Of a DNA stretch of 64,000 nucleotides, positions 1 through 9,953 are shown piece by piece. Below the pieces are notes generated by a model that worked only from the letters and a program-made list of their open reading frames with translations, ran no database searches and was not told where the DNA came from. Position 1 is the first letter of the stretch. Every line of letters starts with the position of its first letter. The position numbers and the translations under genes were made by a program. Source of the stretch: Edwardsiella ictaluri ATCC 33202 (GTDB lineage Bacteria; Pseudomonadota; Gammaproteobacteria; Enterobacterales; Enterobacteriaceae); the NCBI RefSeq assembly GCF_000264785.1, contig NZ_AFJI01000047.1, positions 1 through 64,000 on the forward strand. Reading direction: 5' to 3'.

Positions 1-35
1 GGGTGGATAATACCACGACACTAATTTGGAGTCAC

Positions 36-278
36 CACCCACGAATTGCGGAGAGATACGTTTTGCTTTATGGCCAATATCGCTGATACGCCGCGCCATA
101 AAATGCGCACCGCACAAGCTTCCATAACAACAACTGCGGACGGACATGTTGCCAGAAACTGCATTAGCTTCGTGCGCGTGAATTTCTTACGCAAAAGCGC
201 CTTACCAGATTTATCCTGGCAGTGAACATGAAAAGAGTGTTTACCGAGAGCGATACCAATAAGCGCAATGTTTTCCAT
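36..278 (-). pseudogene. IS110-family transposase, N-terminal fragment
   Basis: The minus strand from base 278 reads as the start of an IS110-type (DEDD) transposase: MENIALIGIALGKHSFHVH, then KFTRTKLMQFLATCPSAVVVMEACA. Homologues usually read GIDLGKHSF, so the first catalytic aspartate seems replaced by alanine (GCT instead of GAT). After MEACA the frame slips; the following bases read in another frame as AHFMARRISDIGHKAK, the expected continuation. The match stops near base 40 at a CAATTCGTG joined to unrelated sequence. This is a dead remnant. Family assignment is from remembered motif similarity. Confidence 0.8.
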
Positions 279-351
279 TATGGCCTCTCCAGAAAGAAAA
301 ACACCCTGCCAGCGTACCGCTCACAGGGTGGGGGGGTGACCATCTCATTAA

Positions 352-369
352 CCCCCGTAAAAACGGGGG
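352..369 (-). terminator. Hairpin downstream of ptsG
   Basis: A perfect CCCCCG/CGGGGG stem with an A-rich loop lies 46 bases beyond the ptsG stop codon. There is no strong T-run after it on the minus strand, so terminator function is uncertain. A second inverted repeat (CACCCTG at 302 and CAGGGTG at 323) lies beside it and may belong to the IS110 remnant. Confidence 0.4.
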
Positions 370-414
370 CGAACTAACGTAACCACCCTGTCAAAGGCGT
401 ATCACGCACTTGCA

Positions 415-1848
415 TCAATGGCTGCGAATATAGTCGTCCATTTCGGTCTTCAGGTTATCGGACTTGGTACCAAAGATGGCCTGCACCCCAGAGCCCGCCA
501 CCACCACCCCGGCAGCGCCCAGCTTCTTAAGCCCGGCCTGATCCACCCTGGCGACATCGGCGACGCTGACGCGCAGGCGGGTAATACAGGCGTCCAGGTT
601 GGTAATATTTTCCTTACCGCCAAATGCCTGTACCAGCGACGCAGCCATGTCGTTGCCGCTCTGCGCGCTCTGCTCGCTGCTGCTCTCCTCGCGGCCCGGC
701 GTCTTCAGGTTCAGCTTGACGATCAGCACGCGGAAGATCACGTAGTACAGCAGCGCGTAGCACAGGCCGACGATCGGGAACAGCCACAGCTTGCTGCCGT
801 TGCCGCTCAGAACGATAAAATCGATCAGGCCATGTGAGAAGCTGGTTCCGTCGCGCATCCCCAGCAGGATACAGATCGGGAACGCCAGACCGGCCAGAAT
901 CGCGTGGATCACATACAGGATCGGCGCCACGAACATAAAGGCAAACTCGATAGGCTCGGTGATCCCGGTCAGGAATGAGGTCAGCGCCGCGGAGATCATG
1001 ATCCCGGCCACCTTGGTACGGTTTTCCGGCTTCGCCGAATGCCAGATGGCGATCGCCGCCGCCGGCAGGCCATACATTTTGAACAGGAAGCCACCGGAGA
1101 GTTTACCCGCCGTCGGATCGCCGGCCATATAGCGCGGAATATCGCCGTGGAACACCTGTCCCGCCGCATTCACATACTCACCGATCTGCATCTGGAACGG
1201 TACGTTCCAGATATGGTGCAGGCCAAATGGCACCAGTGCACGCTCTACCAGACCATAGATGCCGAATGCGACCACCGGGTTCTGATAGGCGGCCCACTGG
1301 GAAAAATGCTGAATGGCGGAGCCAACCGGCGGCCAAATGAAGGAGAGCACCACGCCCAGCGCAATCGCTGCCAGGCCGGAGATAATCGGCACAAAGCGTT
1401 TACCGGCAAAGAAGCCCAGATATTCCGGCAGTTTGATGCGGTAGAAGCGGTTAAACATATAGGCGGCGATAGAACCGGCGATGATCCCGCCGAGCACCCC
1501 GGTATCCGCCAGATGCTTGGCGGCAATCTCTTCCGAGGGCAGATGCAGCACCAGCGGTGCCACCACGGCCATGGTTTTCACCATGATGCCATAGGCAACC
1601 ACGGCGGCCAGGGCTGATACCCCGTCATTATTGGTAAATCCCAACGCCACGCCGATGGCAAAGATCAGCGGCATATTGGCAAATACCGAGCCACCGGCCT
1701 CAGCCATCACATGGGAAACCACCGCGGGAAGCCAACTAAAGTTTGCCGATCCGACGCCGAGCAGTATGCCTGCGATAGGTAGGACTGATACGGGCAGCAT
1801 CAGTGACTTACCAACCTTTTGCAGGTTGGCAAATGCGTTTTTAAACAT
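415..1848 (-). CDS. ptsG: Glucose PTS permease EIICB-Glc
   Basis: This is the membrane glucose transporter of the phosphotransferase system, which imports glucose and phosphorylates it to glucose-6-phosphate using phosphate from EIIA-Glc. The 477-residue product matches E. coli PtsG in length and nearly throughout. It begins [20 protein letters not shown]. The N-terminal EIIC part (about 1-380) has many hydrophobic segments and the [12 protein letters not shown] motif. A linker rich in Ser, Glu and Gln follows, then the EIIB domain with the phosphorylated cysteine in [13 protein letters not shown] (about residue 421). It is the last gene after ycfH on the same strand but has its own long leader with operator-like sites and the SgrS target. 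A decayed IS110 fragment lies just downstream. Confidence 0.97.
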   Translation of the reverse strand: MFKNAFANLQKVGKSLMLPVSVLPIAGILLGVGSANFSWLPAVVSHVMAEAGGSVFANMPLIFAIGVALGFTNNDGVSALAAVVAYGIMVKTMAVVAPLVLHLPSEEIAAKHLADTGVLGGIIAGSIAAYMFNRFYRIKLPEYLGFFAGKRFVPIISGLAAIALGVVLSFIWPPVGSAIQHFSQWAAYQNPVVAFGIYGLVERALVPFGLHHIWNVPFQMQIGEYVNAAGQVFHGDIPRYMAGDPTAGKLSGGFLFKMYGLPAAAIAIWHSAKPENRTKVAGIMISAALTSFLTGITEPIEFAFMFVAPILYVIHAILAGLAFPICILLGMRDGTSFSHGLIDFIVLSGNGSKLWLFPIVGLCYALLYYVIFRVLIVKLNLKTPGREESSSEQSAQSGNDMAASLVQAFGGKENITNLDACITRLRVSVADVARVDQAGLKKLGAAGVVVAGSGVQAIFGTKSDNLKTEMDDYIRSH

Positions 1849-1868
1849 AATTGAGTGTGCTCCTGAGT
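1849..1868 (-). promoter_or_regulatory. Candidate SgrS small-RNA pairing site at ptsG start
   Basis: Directly upstream of the ptsG ATG the minus strand reads ACTCAGGAGCACACTCAA, then TTATG. This is nearly the E. coli ptsG sequence paired by the sugar-phosphate-stress RNA SgrS, and it includes the AGGAG ribosome binding site. Conservation here suggests SgrS/Hfq repression of ptsG in this organism; sgrS itself is not in the window. Confidence 0.65.
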
Positions 1869-1934
1869 AAAAATGCTCTTTTTATCCGCGCCGGAAACAG
1901 CGCACCGCCGCAGGGAAGAGAGCCCCGGACGTCG

Positions 1935-1977
1935 GGTGTCTATGCACCCTTGTATTTTTTACGCAGGGTAAAATAAA
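1935..1977 (-). promoter_or_regulatory. Candidate Mlc operator and 5' leader hairpin of ptsG
   Basis: On the minus strand a TATTTTACCCTGCGTAAAAA tract (1977 down to 1953) resembles the Mlc operator overlapping the E. coli ptsG P1 start. It is followed by a GGGTG...CACCC hairpin (1950 to 1935), like the GGGC...GCCC hairpin at the E. coli ptsG transcript start. The order and spacing match E. coli, so the transcript probably starts here, about 100 bases before the ATG. Not experimentally supported from sequence alone. Confidence 0.5.
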
Positions 1978-2000
1978 TAGGTTGAGTTATGTTTGATGGC

Positions 2001-2016
2001 TGTCACATTTCACACA
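2001..2016 (-). promoter_or_regulatory. Possible CRP site upstream of ptsG
   Basis: The minus strand reads TGTGTGAAATGTGACA, a partial match to the CRP consensus TGTGA-N6-TCACA, about 25-40 bases upstream of the Mlc-like operator. E. coli ptsG is CRP-activated, so the position is plausible; the match is imperfect. Confidence 0.4.
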
Positions 2017-2111
2017 TTACAGCATTTTATTTAACATTTATATAAAGAAAATACACTTCCATTAACCATTCTATTGCGTTATTATCCAATTTACCCGCCG
2101 TTTATCCGGCT

Positions 2112-2137
2112 AAAAATGCCCATCGCCGGGCATTTTT
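2112..2137. terminator. Bidirectional terminator after ycfH
   Basis: AAAAATGCCC and GGGCATTTTT form a symmetrical stem with a short loop. A T-run follows on either strand. It lies 18 bases beyond the ycfH stop, so it should end the long yceD-to-ycfH transcript before the ptsG promoter. Confidence 0.75.
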
Positions 2138-2154
2138 ACACAGGATGAAATATA

Positions 2155-2943
2155 TTAATCCGCCTCTGGCAGTGTCACTCCAAACAAACGGCTAAAATTG
2201 GCGCTGGTCTGTGCGGCCAGCTGCCGTGGATCGACACCCTTCAGCACCGCCAGGTACTCAGCGACATCACGCACGTAGGCTGGCTGGTTCTCTTTTCCGC
2301 GGTGCGGCACCGGCGCCAGATAGGGCGAGTCGGTCTCCACCAGCAGGCGATCCAGCGGCACATAGCGGGCCACCTCACGCAGGGCGTCCGCGGTGCGGAA
2401 CGTCACGATGCCGGAGAAGGAGATATAAAACCCGAGATCCAGCAGCGCCGCCGCCGTCGCACGATCCTCGGTAAAGCAGTGCAGCACGCCGCCGCACGCC
2501 TCCGCCCCCTCCTCGCGCAGGATCGCCAGCGTATCATCCCGCGCGTCGCGGGTATGCACGATCACCGGTTTGCCCAGCGCGCGGCCGATACGGATATGCT
2601 GGCGAAACGAATCCTGCTGCAGGACGATATTATCCTGCTGATAGTAGTAGTCGAGCCCGGTCTCCCCCAGCGCCACTACGCCCGGCTGCGCCGCCAGGCT
2701 GCGCAGCGCCCCGTAGTCATAGCCCTCCTCCAGATTCAGCGGATGGACTCCGCAGGAGAATGCCACATCGCGCCGCTCGCCGATCCGCTCACGCATGCTG
2801 CGATAGCCCGGCAGCGTCGTCGCGACCGCCAACACAAAGCCCACGCCGCGCGCACGGGCATCGGCCAACACGCTGTCGACGCCGTCGTGCAGCGTCTCAT
2901 AGTTCAAGCCATCAAGATGGCAGTGCGAATCCACTAGATACAT
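2155..2943 (-). CDS. ycfH: TatD-family metal-dependent hydrolase YcfH
   Basis: This is a predicted cytosolic metal-dependent deoxyribonuclease-like hydrolase of the TatD family. The 262-residue protein starts MYLVDSHCHLDGLNY; the HxH of SHCHLD is the first metal ligand pair. Further conserved motifs are GVHP, GETGLDYYYQ, KPVIVHTRDA, GVLHCFTED and LVETDSPYLAP, which supply the remaining ligands of the TIM-barrel site. The length is close to E. coli YcfH (265). It follows holB by 29 bases at the end of the fatty acid/replication operon, the same neighbourhood as in E. coli. The physiological substrate is not established by this sequence. Confidence 0.93.
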   Translation of the reverse strand: MYLVDSHCHLDGLNYETLHDGVDSVLADARARGVGFVLAVATTLPGYRSMRERIGERRDVAFSCGVHPLNLEEGYDYGALRSLAAQPGVVALGETGLDYYYQQDNIVLQQDSFRQHIRIGRALGKPVIVHTRDARDDTLAILREEGAEACGGVLHCFTEDRATAAALLDLGFYISFSGIVTFRTADALREVARYVPLDRLLVETDSPYLAPVPHRGKENQPAYVRDVAEYLAVLKGVDPRQLAAQTSANFSRLFGVTLPEAD

Positions 2944-2972
2944 AAGAAACCTACAGTCTGTCTATGACCGGC

Positions 2973-3959
2973 TCACGGGTGGGCCGGTGCGGGTGCGTCC
3001 CATACGCAAAGTTGGCGCATGAGCATCAATTCACGGTTTACCCCCGGCGTCGCCAGCAACTGGTGGCGACAAGCGATCCATGCCTGCAGCAGGCGCCGCA
3101 GATCGGCCTCGCCGAGACACGTCGCCAGCCGCTGGATTAACGGGAGGTGGTCACAGTTAGTGACGCTGGCCGCGGCGCCGTGGCACAGCTTCAGGGCATC
3201 CAGCAGCAGGGCGCACAGCCAGCCCAGCCGTTCGCTACCGTCGTCATGGTTCAACACGCCCAGCAGCGTCAGCCACTGGCGGCTCTCCAACGCCTGATAC
3301 AGCGCCTGACACAGCGCCTCGCGCTGGGTCCAGCGCGGCGGCTGCAGTAGCGCCAGCGCTGCTGCCGGTGCGCCTGCACTCAGGCGCAGGGCACTGCGCT
3401 GGGCCTGCGCATCCCCCGGCATCTGCTGCGTCAACCAGCGCAGGCTGACGCCCTCGGCCGGCGGAGCGAGATAGAGGTAGAAACAGCGGCTGCGCAGCGT
3501 CGGCAACAACTGCGCCGGTTCGCGGGTTCCCAGCAGGAAATAGGTCCGTGCGGGCGGCTCCTCCAGCGTCTTCAGCAGGGCATTGGCCGCCGCTTCGCTG
3601 AGCTGCTCGCTGCGGGCGATCCACACCAGCTTGGCTCCCCCCTGCTGGGCATGGCTCTGCAGCTGCTCAATGAGCTGACGCACCGGTTCAATACCCAGCG
3701 TCGACTTCCCTTTCTCCGGCTGCAGCACGTGCCAGTCAGGGTGGGTGCCCGCCATCATCAGGCGGCAGGCATGGCATTCGCCACAGCTCTTATCTCCCTG
3801 CGGGCGCTGACAAAGCAACCAGCGGGCCAGAGCGTATACCAGCGACTCCTCACCCATGCCGTCGATGGCATGCAGCAGCAGCGCATGGTGGCCACGCCCC
3901 TCCTGATGCTGTGCCAGCAGCTGGCGATACGGTGCGTTGAGCCAGGGATACCAGTTCAC
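2973..3959 (-). CDS. holB: DNA polymerase III delta' subunit
   Basis: HolB is a subunit of the clamp-loader complex that places the beta sliding clamp on DNA. The start chosen is the GTG at 3959, which overlaps the tmk stop (GTGA) and gives [14 protein letters not shown] after the initiator, matching the E. coli N-terminus (RWYPWLRPDFEKL); the product is 328 residues. Visible features are the zinc-binding cysteines in [27 protein letters not shown], and the AAA+ region [12 protein letters not shown] with sensor-like [17 protein letters not shown]. Unlike true ATPases of the family, it has no good Walker A motif, as expected for delta'. Translational coupling to tmk is likely. Confidence 0.95.
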
Positions 3960-4597
3960 ACCTGCGCCTCCTGAGAGGCCAGCCACGCCCGTAGCGCCTG
4001 ACGGATCGCCGCACTGACCTGCTCCAGCGGCTGCCCGGCATCCAGAGTTACGATGGTCTCATCCACGGCAGCCAACGCCAGATAGCGGGCGCGGGTGCGT
4101 TCAAAGAAAGCCAGAGACTCCCGCTCAATGCGATCCAGCTCACCGCGGCTGCGCGCCCGCTCCAGCCCCTGCTGCGGCGGGATATCCAGATACAGCGTCA
4201 AATCGGGTTTAAAGTCGCCCAGCACCGTATCGCGCAGGGTCTGCATCAGATGGGTATCAATACCCCGCCCCCCGCCCTGATAGGCCTGGGAGGACAGATC
4301 GTGACGATCGCCCACTACCCAGGCTCCGCGGGCCAGCGCCGGTTTGATCACATTTTCGACCAGCTGAACCCGGGCAGCATACAGCATCAGTACCTCGGCG
4401 CGGTCGGTCAGCGTTTCGCCATCGACCCCCTCTTTCACCAGCGTGCGCAGATGCTCGGCCAGCGGCGTTCCGCCCGGCTCACGGGTGAAGACCACCTCCG
4501 GAATGCCGTGACGGCGCAGCTCATCCACCACCACGTCGCGCGCAGTCGTCTTACCGGCGCCCTCCAACCCCTCAATCACGATGAACTTACTTTCCAT
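3956..4597 (-). CDS. tmk: Thymidylate kinase
   Basis: Tmk phosphorylates dTMP to dTDP for DNA synthesis. The 213-residue product has the P-loop [14 protein letters not shown] at the N-terminus, the substrate-binding [29 protein letters not shown], and the LID region with [10 protein letters not shown], as in E. coli-type enzymes. Its start overlaps the end of mltG by 11 bases and its end overlaps the holB start by 4 bases, so the three genes are probably translationally coupled. Confidence 0.96.
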
Positions 4598-5615
4598 TCT
4601 TATCCCTCAATGCCTGCAGATAGGCCCGCACCGCCTGATTATGGCTCTGCAGGTTGGTACTGAATACATGCCCTCCCTTACCGTCCGCCACAAAATAGAG
4701 ATAGGGCGTTTTGGCCGGGTGAGCCGCCGCATCCAGAGATGCCTTGCCCGGCATGGCGATGGGCGTCGGTGGCAGACCGGCGATAACGTAGGTGTTATAG
4801 GGCGTCGGCTGCTGTAGGTCACGCCGCGTCAGGTTGCCATTATAGGCATCTCCCAGGCCATAGATCACGGTCGGATCGGTTTGCAGACGCATCCCGATCC
4901 GCAGGCGGTTGATGAATACCGAAGCCACCTTGGGACGCTCCTCGCCCAGCCCGGTCTCTTTCTCTATGATTGAGGCCATGGTGACCATCTGCTGCGGAGT
5001 TTTATAGGGTAGCGCGACGTCACGCTGCGCCCACTGCTGTGCCACCTCTTGTTCCATCCGGGCGTGTGCGCGCTTCAGCAACATCAGATCGCTGGTACCG
5101 GCGGTATAGCGGTAGGTGTCGGGGTATAACCCCCCTTCCAGAGACTGCCCCGCCGTGATCCCCAGTCGTTGGGCGATTTGCGCCTCGCTCTCCCCACGCA
5201 GCGTCTGCCGCACCTGTGGGGCATCGGCCAGCACCTTCAGCCAATCGCTGAAACGGGTGCCCTCGATAAAGCGCACGTCAAACTGCGCCTCTCGGCCGCT
5301 GCTGAACAGCGCCAGCATGTCGCGCACCGTCATCCCGGGTGTCAGCCGATAGGTACCGGCCTTAAACTGCGCCAGATCCGGCTCCAGCTGCAGCAGCCAG
5401 GGCAAATAGCGTCCACTGTGGATCAGGCGATCGCGGATCAACAGCGCCTGCAGCTTATCCCGCCCGCTGCCGGAAGGCAGCTTAAACAGCGTCGCCTGGC
5501 TCAGGGGCAAAGGGGTGCGGGCGAAGCGCTCCACCTGGTGATACCCCATCACACCTATAGCGCCCAGCAACAGCAGCACCAACGCCGCAATCCAGGCTAT
5601 CCATTTTCTCTTCAT
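4587..5615 (-). CDS. mltG: Endolytic peptidoglycan transglycosylase MltG (YceG)
   Basis: MltG is an inner-membrane lytic transglycosylase that cuts nascent glycan strands and is thought to set their length. The 342-residue protein has a short basic N-terminus followed by one membrane segment (about residues 7-24, [19 protein letters not shown]), then a LysM-like region and the YceG domain. The catalytic glutamate lies in ASIIEKETG, followed by [20 protein letters not shown] and DPTVIYGLG; downstream YNTY...GLPPTPI is also conserved. Gene position between pabC and tmk is the same as in E. coli. Confidence 0.94.
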
Positions 5616-5633
5616 TCAACCGCCATCACACCG

Positions 5634-6446
5634 CTATGCCTCAACCTGCAGGCAGTGCGGTAATAAAAATTGATACAGCGTGCGATCGCTGAAAACCTGC
5701 GTTGCCACCCGGCGCACCGGCAGCAACGGCATCAGCGCATTGCACACCACGACTTCATCGGCCGCCAGCAGGGACGGCAGACCGGCATCGACCTCGGCAA
5801 GGTGATACCCGCTGTGCGCCAGCACCCGACAGATGCGCTGACGCATCAGCCCATCCACGCCGCAGCGGGTCAGGCGCGGGGTAAACACCTGCTGACCACT
5901 GCGCCAGAACAGATTGGCCGCACAGCACTCCACCAGGTTATCCTGAGTGTCAAGCACCAGCGCCTCATCCGCCTGTGTCTGCGCCAGGCTGGCCCGGATC
6001 AGCACCTGCTCTAACCGATTCAGATGTTTGATCCCCGCCAACAACGGTTGATGCGCCAGTCTGACCGGACTCACGATCAGGTTTATCCCCCGCTCACGCA
6101 GCGCCGGATAGTGTGAAGGGAGCGGTGCTGTACTGAAGATCCGGCGCGGCGAATGGCTCCCGGTAGGATCATAGCCCCGGCCACCGCAGCCGCGGGTAAC
6201 GATCGCCTTCAGGACACCCTCATCGCGGGTCGCCGCATACTGCTCAGCCTCGGCCTGCCAGCGCGGCCAGGCCACACCATGGATCATCAGGCGTTCGCAG
6301 GCGCGCTGCATCCGGGTCAGATGCGCCTGTAGCCCGTCGACCCGGCCATTGACGATGCGGGCCGTGGTAAAACAGCCGTCGCCATACTGCAGCCCGCGAT
6401 CGCGCAGGTCGATCTGCTGGCACTCTTCTCCATCAAGCCAATACAT
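5634..6446 (-). CDS. pabC: Aminodeoxychorismate lyase
   Basis: PabC is a PLP enzyme that converts 4-amino-4-deoxychorismate to p-aminobenzoate and pyruvate in folate synthesis. The ATG at 6446 (MYWLDGEECQQIDLRDRGLQYGDGCF) is preferred over the ATG eight codons upstream because a GGGAGAGG ribosome site lies just before it. The product is 270 residues. The fold-type IV PLP lysine is in LAGIKHLNRLEQVL, with the DNLVECCAANLFW motif after it. The gene lies between fabF and mltG as in E. coli. Confidence 0.92.
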   Translation of the reverse strand: MYWLDGEECQQIDLRDRGLQYGDGCFTTARIVNGRVDGLQAHLTRMQRACERLMIHGVAWPRWQAEAEQYAATRDEGVLKAIVTRGCGGRGYDPTGSHSPRRIFSTAPLPSHYPALRERGINLIVSPVRLAHQPLLAGIKHLNRLEQVLIRASLAQTQADEALVLDTQDNLVECCAANLFWRSGQQVFTPRLTRCGVDGLMRQRICRVLAHSGYHLAEVDAGLPSLLAADEVVVCNALMPLLPVRRVATQVFSDRTLYQFLLPHCLQVEA

Positions 6447-6538
6447 TCGCCTCTCCCTTCGTTCGTGCACATCACCCTATTCTAACCGCCGGGATAAAAA
6501 AATGGCCCCCGAAGGAGCCATTTCCCAACGATACGCCA

Positions 6539-7780
6539 TTACACCTTGCGGAAGATAATGGAGCCGTTGGTACCGCCGAAGCCAAAGGAGTTGCACAGCG
6601 CATACTCCAGGCCGCTGACCTGACGGGCTTCGTGCGGAACGAAGTCCAGATCGCAACCCTCATCCGGGTTGTCCAGGTTAATGGTCGGCGGGATCACCTG
6701 ATCGCGCAGCGCCAGAATGGTAAAGATGGACTCTACCGCGCCAGCGGCACCCAGCAGGTGGCCGGTCATCGACTTGGTCGAGCTGACCATCACACGGGCC
6801 ACGTCGGCGCCGTAGACATTCTTGACCGCCTGGGTCTCCGCCTTATCGCCGGCCGCCGTAGAGGTGCCGTGGGCGTTGATATAGCCGACTTGTGCCGGCG
6901 TCACACCCGCGTCACGCAAGGCGTTTTCCATCGCCTGCGCCGCACCGGCGCCATCGGCCGGTGGGGACGTCATGTGATAGGCATCGCTGCTCATGCCAAA
7001 GCCAACCAGCTCGGCATAGATCTTGGCACCACGCGCCTTGGCATGTTCATACTCTTCCAGCACCAGAATGCCGGCGCCATCGCCCAGCACGAAGCCGTCG
7101 CGATCTTTGTCCCACGGACGGCTCGCCGCCTGCGGGTTATCATTGCGGGTCGAGAGCGCACGCGCGGCGCCAAATCCGCCGACGCCCAGCTGCGTACTCG
7201 CCTTTTCTGCGCCGCCAGCCAGCATGGCATCGGCGTCGCCATACGCGATCATTCGCGCCGCGTGGCCAATGTTATGCACGCCAGAGGTGCAGGCCGTCGC
7301 AATCGAGATGCTCGGTCCACGCAGCCCCAGCATGATGGACAGATGCCCGGCCACCATGTTGACGATGGTTGATGGAACGAAAAACGGGCTGATCTTACGC
7401 GGGCCACCGTGCATCAGCGCACTGTGGTTTTCTTCGATCAGGCCGAGGCCGCCGATCCCGGAGCCGATAGCGGCGCCAATACGCGGGGCGTTTTCTTCCG
7501 TAATCTCCAGCCCGGAGTCTTGGAAGGCCTGAATACCGGCCATGATCCCGTACTGAATGAAGAGATCCATCTTCCGCGCCTCTTTGCGCGAAATATGCTC
7601 TTCGCAATTAAAATCCTTTACTAAGCCAGCAAAACGCGTTGCATAGGCGCTAGTATCGAAATGGTCGATCAGGCTGATGCCACTCTGACCGGCAAGAATC
7701 GCATTCCATGTGGAATCTACGGTATTGCCGACAGGAGACAACATGCCCAGTCCGGTCACAACAACTCGACGCTTAGACAC
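6539..7780 (-). CDS. fabF: 3-oxoacyl-ACP synthase II
   Basis: FabF (KAS II) condenses malonyl-ACP with acyl-ACP and, in E. coli, drives elongation of palmitoleate to cis-vaccenate. The 413-residue product has the usual length. The catalytic triad is visible: the nucleophilic cysteine in [13 protein letters not shown], one histidine in [12 protein letters not shown] and the second in [12 protein letters not shown]. It ends with [11 protein letters not shown], typical of the family. The gene follows acpP by 82 bases. Confidence 0.97.
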   Translation of the reverse strand: MSKRRVVVTGLGMLSPVGNTVDSTWNAILAGQSGISLIDHFDTSAYATRFAGLVKDFNCEEHISRKEARKMDLFIQYGIMAGIQAFQDSGLEITEENAPRIGAAIGSGIGGLGLIEENHSALMHGGPRKISPFFVPSTIVNMVAGHLSIMLGLRGPSISIATACTSGVHNIGHAARMIAYGDADAMLAGGAEKASTQLGVGGFGAARALSTRNDNPQAASRPWDKDRDGFVLGDGAGILVLEEYEHAKARGAKIYAELVGFGMSSDAYHMTSPPADGAGAAQAMENALRDAGVTPAQVGYINAHGTSTAAGDKAETQAVKNVYGADVARVMVSSTKSMTGHLLGAAGAVESIFTILALRDQVIPPTINLDNPDEGCDLDFVPHEARQVSGLEYALCNSFGFGGTNGSIIFRKV

Positions 7781-7862
7781 GTTTGTCCTCCAGGGAGGGA
7801 AGTGATACTTGATGAATGCAGGAAAAACGTAGGCGGTCGAATGACCGCCTAGATGAGTTCAC

Positions 7863-8099
7863 TTACTTGTTTGCAGCTTCGATGTAGTCGATAGCGGCCT
7901 GAACAGTGGTGATCTTCTCTGCTTCTTCATCCGGAATCTCAGTATCAAACTCTTCTTCCAGAGCCATAACCAGTTCAACGGTATCAAGAGAATCAGCACC
8001 CAGATCGTCAACGAAAGAAGCTGAATTCACAACTTCGTCTTCTTTAACACCCAGCTGTTCAACAATGATTTTCTTAACGCGTTCTTCGATAGTGCTCAT
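7863..8099 (-). CDS. acpP: Acyl carrier protein
   Basis: AcpP carries growing acyl chains on a 4'-phosphopantetheine arm. The ATG at 8099 gives a 78-residue acidic protein starting [18 protein letters not shown]; an in-frame upstream extension to 8237 is ignored because it does not resemble the family. The attachment serine is in [19 protein letters not shown]. Its 154-base separation from fabG leaves room for the separate acpP promoter known in E. coli. Confidence 0.98.
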   Translation of the reverse strand: MSTIEERVKKIIVEQLGVKEDEVVNSASFVDDLGADSLDTVELVMALEEEFDTEIPDEEAEKITTVQAAIDYIEAANK

Positions 8100-8253
8100 A
8101 CTCTTAAATTTCCTATCAAAACTCGCTTGCGCGATGGTTTTCGTAGTGTATTGAAAGTTGAAAAAGATGCAACCAAATCCCGGCTGGTCAAACCACGATT
8201 TTGCTCTATTTTGCGGTGTTTTGCTCAATAAAGGCAAATAGTTTTCGTGATTT

Positions 8254-8988
8254 TTAGATCATGTACATGCCGCCATTGACATGTAACGTCTCACCGGTAA
8301 TGTAGGCCGCCTCATCCGAGGCCAGGAAGGCAACGGCGTAGGCGATCTCTTTGGCATCCCCCAGACGAGCGGCCGGAACCGCAGCCAGAATGCCGCTGCG
8401 CTGCTCATCGGAGAGCGCACGCGTCATATCGGTCTCGATAAACCCAGGTGCCACCACGTTAACCGTGATGCCGCGGGAGGCGACTTCACGCGCCAGCGAC
8501 TTGCTGAAGCCAATAAGACCCGCTTTCGCCGCCGCGTAGTTCGCCTGCCCACCGTTCCCCATGGTACCCACCACGGAGCCGATGGTAATAATACGCCCAC
8601 AACGTTTCTTCATCATCGCGCGCATGACGGCTTTTGACAGGCGGAACACCGACGTCAGGTTGGTGTCCAGGATATCCTGCCACTCATCATCTTTCATCCG
8701 CATCAGCAGATTATCGCGGGTGATCCCGGCGTTATTGACCAGAATATCGATCTCGCCAAACTCAGCGCGCACGCGCTCCAGCATGCTGTCGATAGAGGCA
8801 GCGTCGGTCACGTTCAGCGCCATTCCCATACCGTTATCGCCCAGATAAGCGCTAATCGCCTCTGCGCCCTTATCGCTGGTAGCCGTACCGATGACACGGG
8901 CACCGCGGGCGGCCAGAGTCTCGGCGATAGCGCGGCCAATGCCACGGCTGGCACCGGTTACCAGTGCAATTTTACCTTCTAAGCTCAT
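8254..8988 (-). CDS. fabG: 3-oxoacyl-ACP reductase
   Basis: FabG reduces 3-oxoacyl-ACP with NADPH in each elongation cycle. The 244-residue short-chain dehydrogenase has the cofactor motif [14 protein letters not shown], the NNAG motif ([14 protein letters not shown]), the catalytic serine region [13 protein letters not shown], the YxxxK pair in [13 protein letters not shown], and the C-terminal [14 protein letters not shown]. It sits 12 bases after fabD. Confidence 0.97.
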   Translation of the reverse strand: MSLEGKIALVTGASRGIGRAIAETLAARGARVIGTATSDKGAEAISAYLGDNGMGMALNVTDAASIDSMLERVRAEFGEIDILVNNAGITRDNLLMRMKDDEWQDILDTNLTSVFRLSKAVMRAMMKKRCGRIITIGSVVGTMGNGGQANYAAAKAGLIGFSKSLAREVASRGITVNVVAPGFIETDMTRALSDEQRSGILAAVPAARLGDAKEIAYAVAFLASDEAAYITGETLHVNGGMYMI

Positions 8989-9000
8989 GTTTTCCTCGTC

Positions 9001-9930
9001 TTACTGTTCGAGAGCAACGCTCAGGGATGCGCAGTCATTTACCGCAGCGGCGGTCATGGTATCGACGATACGCTTGGTCAGACCGGTCAGCACTTTGCCC
9101 GGGCCCATCTCCAGCAAATGGTCAACGCCTTCGGCGGCCATCAGCTGTACGGTCTCGGTCCAGCGAACCGGGCTGTAGAGCTGGCGCACCAGCGCATCGC
9201 GGATCGCATCGGCGTCGGTCGCTGCCGTCACGTCGACGTTATTGATCACCGGGCAGGACGGCGCATGAAACGCAATGGCCTGCAGCGCCCCGGCCAGCTG
9301 GTCCGCGGCCGGCTTCATCAGCGCGCAGTGGGATGGCACGCTGACCGGCAACGGCAGCGCACGCTTGGCACCGGCGGCCTTGCAGGCTGCCCCGGCACGC
9401 TCGACGGCCTCTTTTTCACCGGCGATTACCACCTGCCCCGGCGAGTTGAAGTTGACCGGCGCGACCACCTGCCCCTGCGCTGCCCCGGTGCAGGCGGCGG
9501 CGATGGCGTCGTTGTCCAGACCAATGATGGCGTACATCGCACCGGTACCTGCCGGCACCGCCTGCTGCATCAGCTTACCGCGCAGCTCGACCAGGCGTAC
9601 CGCCTGCGTAAAGTCGAGTACACCGGCGCAGACCAGCGCAGAGTACTCACCCAGGCTGTGTCCGGCCATCATCGCCGGCTGTTTGCCATGGTTCTGCTGC
9701 CAGACGCGGTAAATCGCGACGGAGGCCGTCAGCAGCGCCGGCTGGGTCTGCCAGGTCTTGTTCAGCTCTTCGGCTGGTCCCTGCTGCACCAAGCGCCACA
9801 GATCGTAGCCCAGCGCCTCGGAGGCCTCGGCGAAGGTCTGCCCGACCACCGGATACTGTGCGGCTAAATCGGCCAGCATACCCACGGTCTGTGACCCCTG
9901 CCCGGGGAATACCATTGCAAATGTAGACAT
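9001..9930 (-). CDS. fabD: Malonyl-CoA:ACP acyltransferase
   Basis: FabD loads malonyl groups onto ACP. The ATG at 9930 (MSTFAMVFPGQGSQTVGML) is chosen because an AGGA lies about nine bases upstream and the protein then matches the E. coli length (309). Active-site motifs are GQGSQ, the nucleophile in MAGHSLGEYSAL, the arginine region AVRLVELRGKLMQ, and the histidine in PVSVPSHCALM. An ATG nine codons earlier overlaps the end of fabH and is less likely. Confidence 0.96.
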   Translation of the reverse strand: MSTFAMVFPGQGSQTVGMLADLAAQYPVVGQTFAEASEALGYDLWRLVQQGPAEELNKTWQTQPALLTASVAIYRVWQQNHGKQPAMMAGHSLGEYSALVCAGVLDFTQAVRLVELRGKLMQQAVPAGTGAMYAIIGLDNDAIAAACTGAAQGQVVAPVNFNSPGQVVIAGEKEAVERAGAACKAAGAKRALPLPVSVPSHCALMKPAADQLAGALQAIAFHAPSCPVINNVDVTAATDADAIRDALVRQLYSPVRWTETVQLMAAEGVDHLLEMGPGKVLTGLTKRIVDTMTAAAVNDCASLSVALEQ

Positions 9931-9953
9931 GAGTGTTTTCCTGAACAAAAAAA

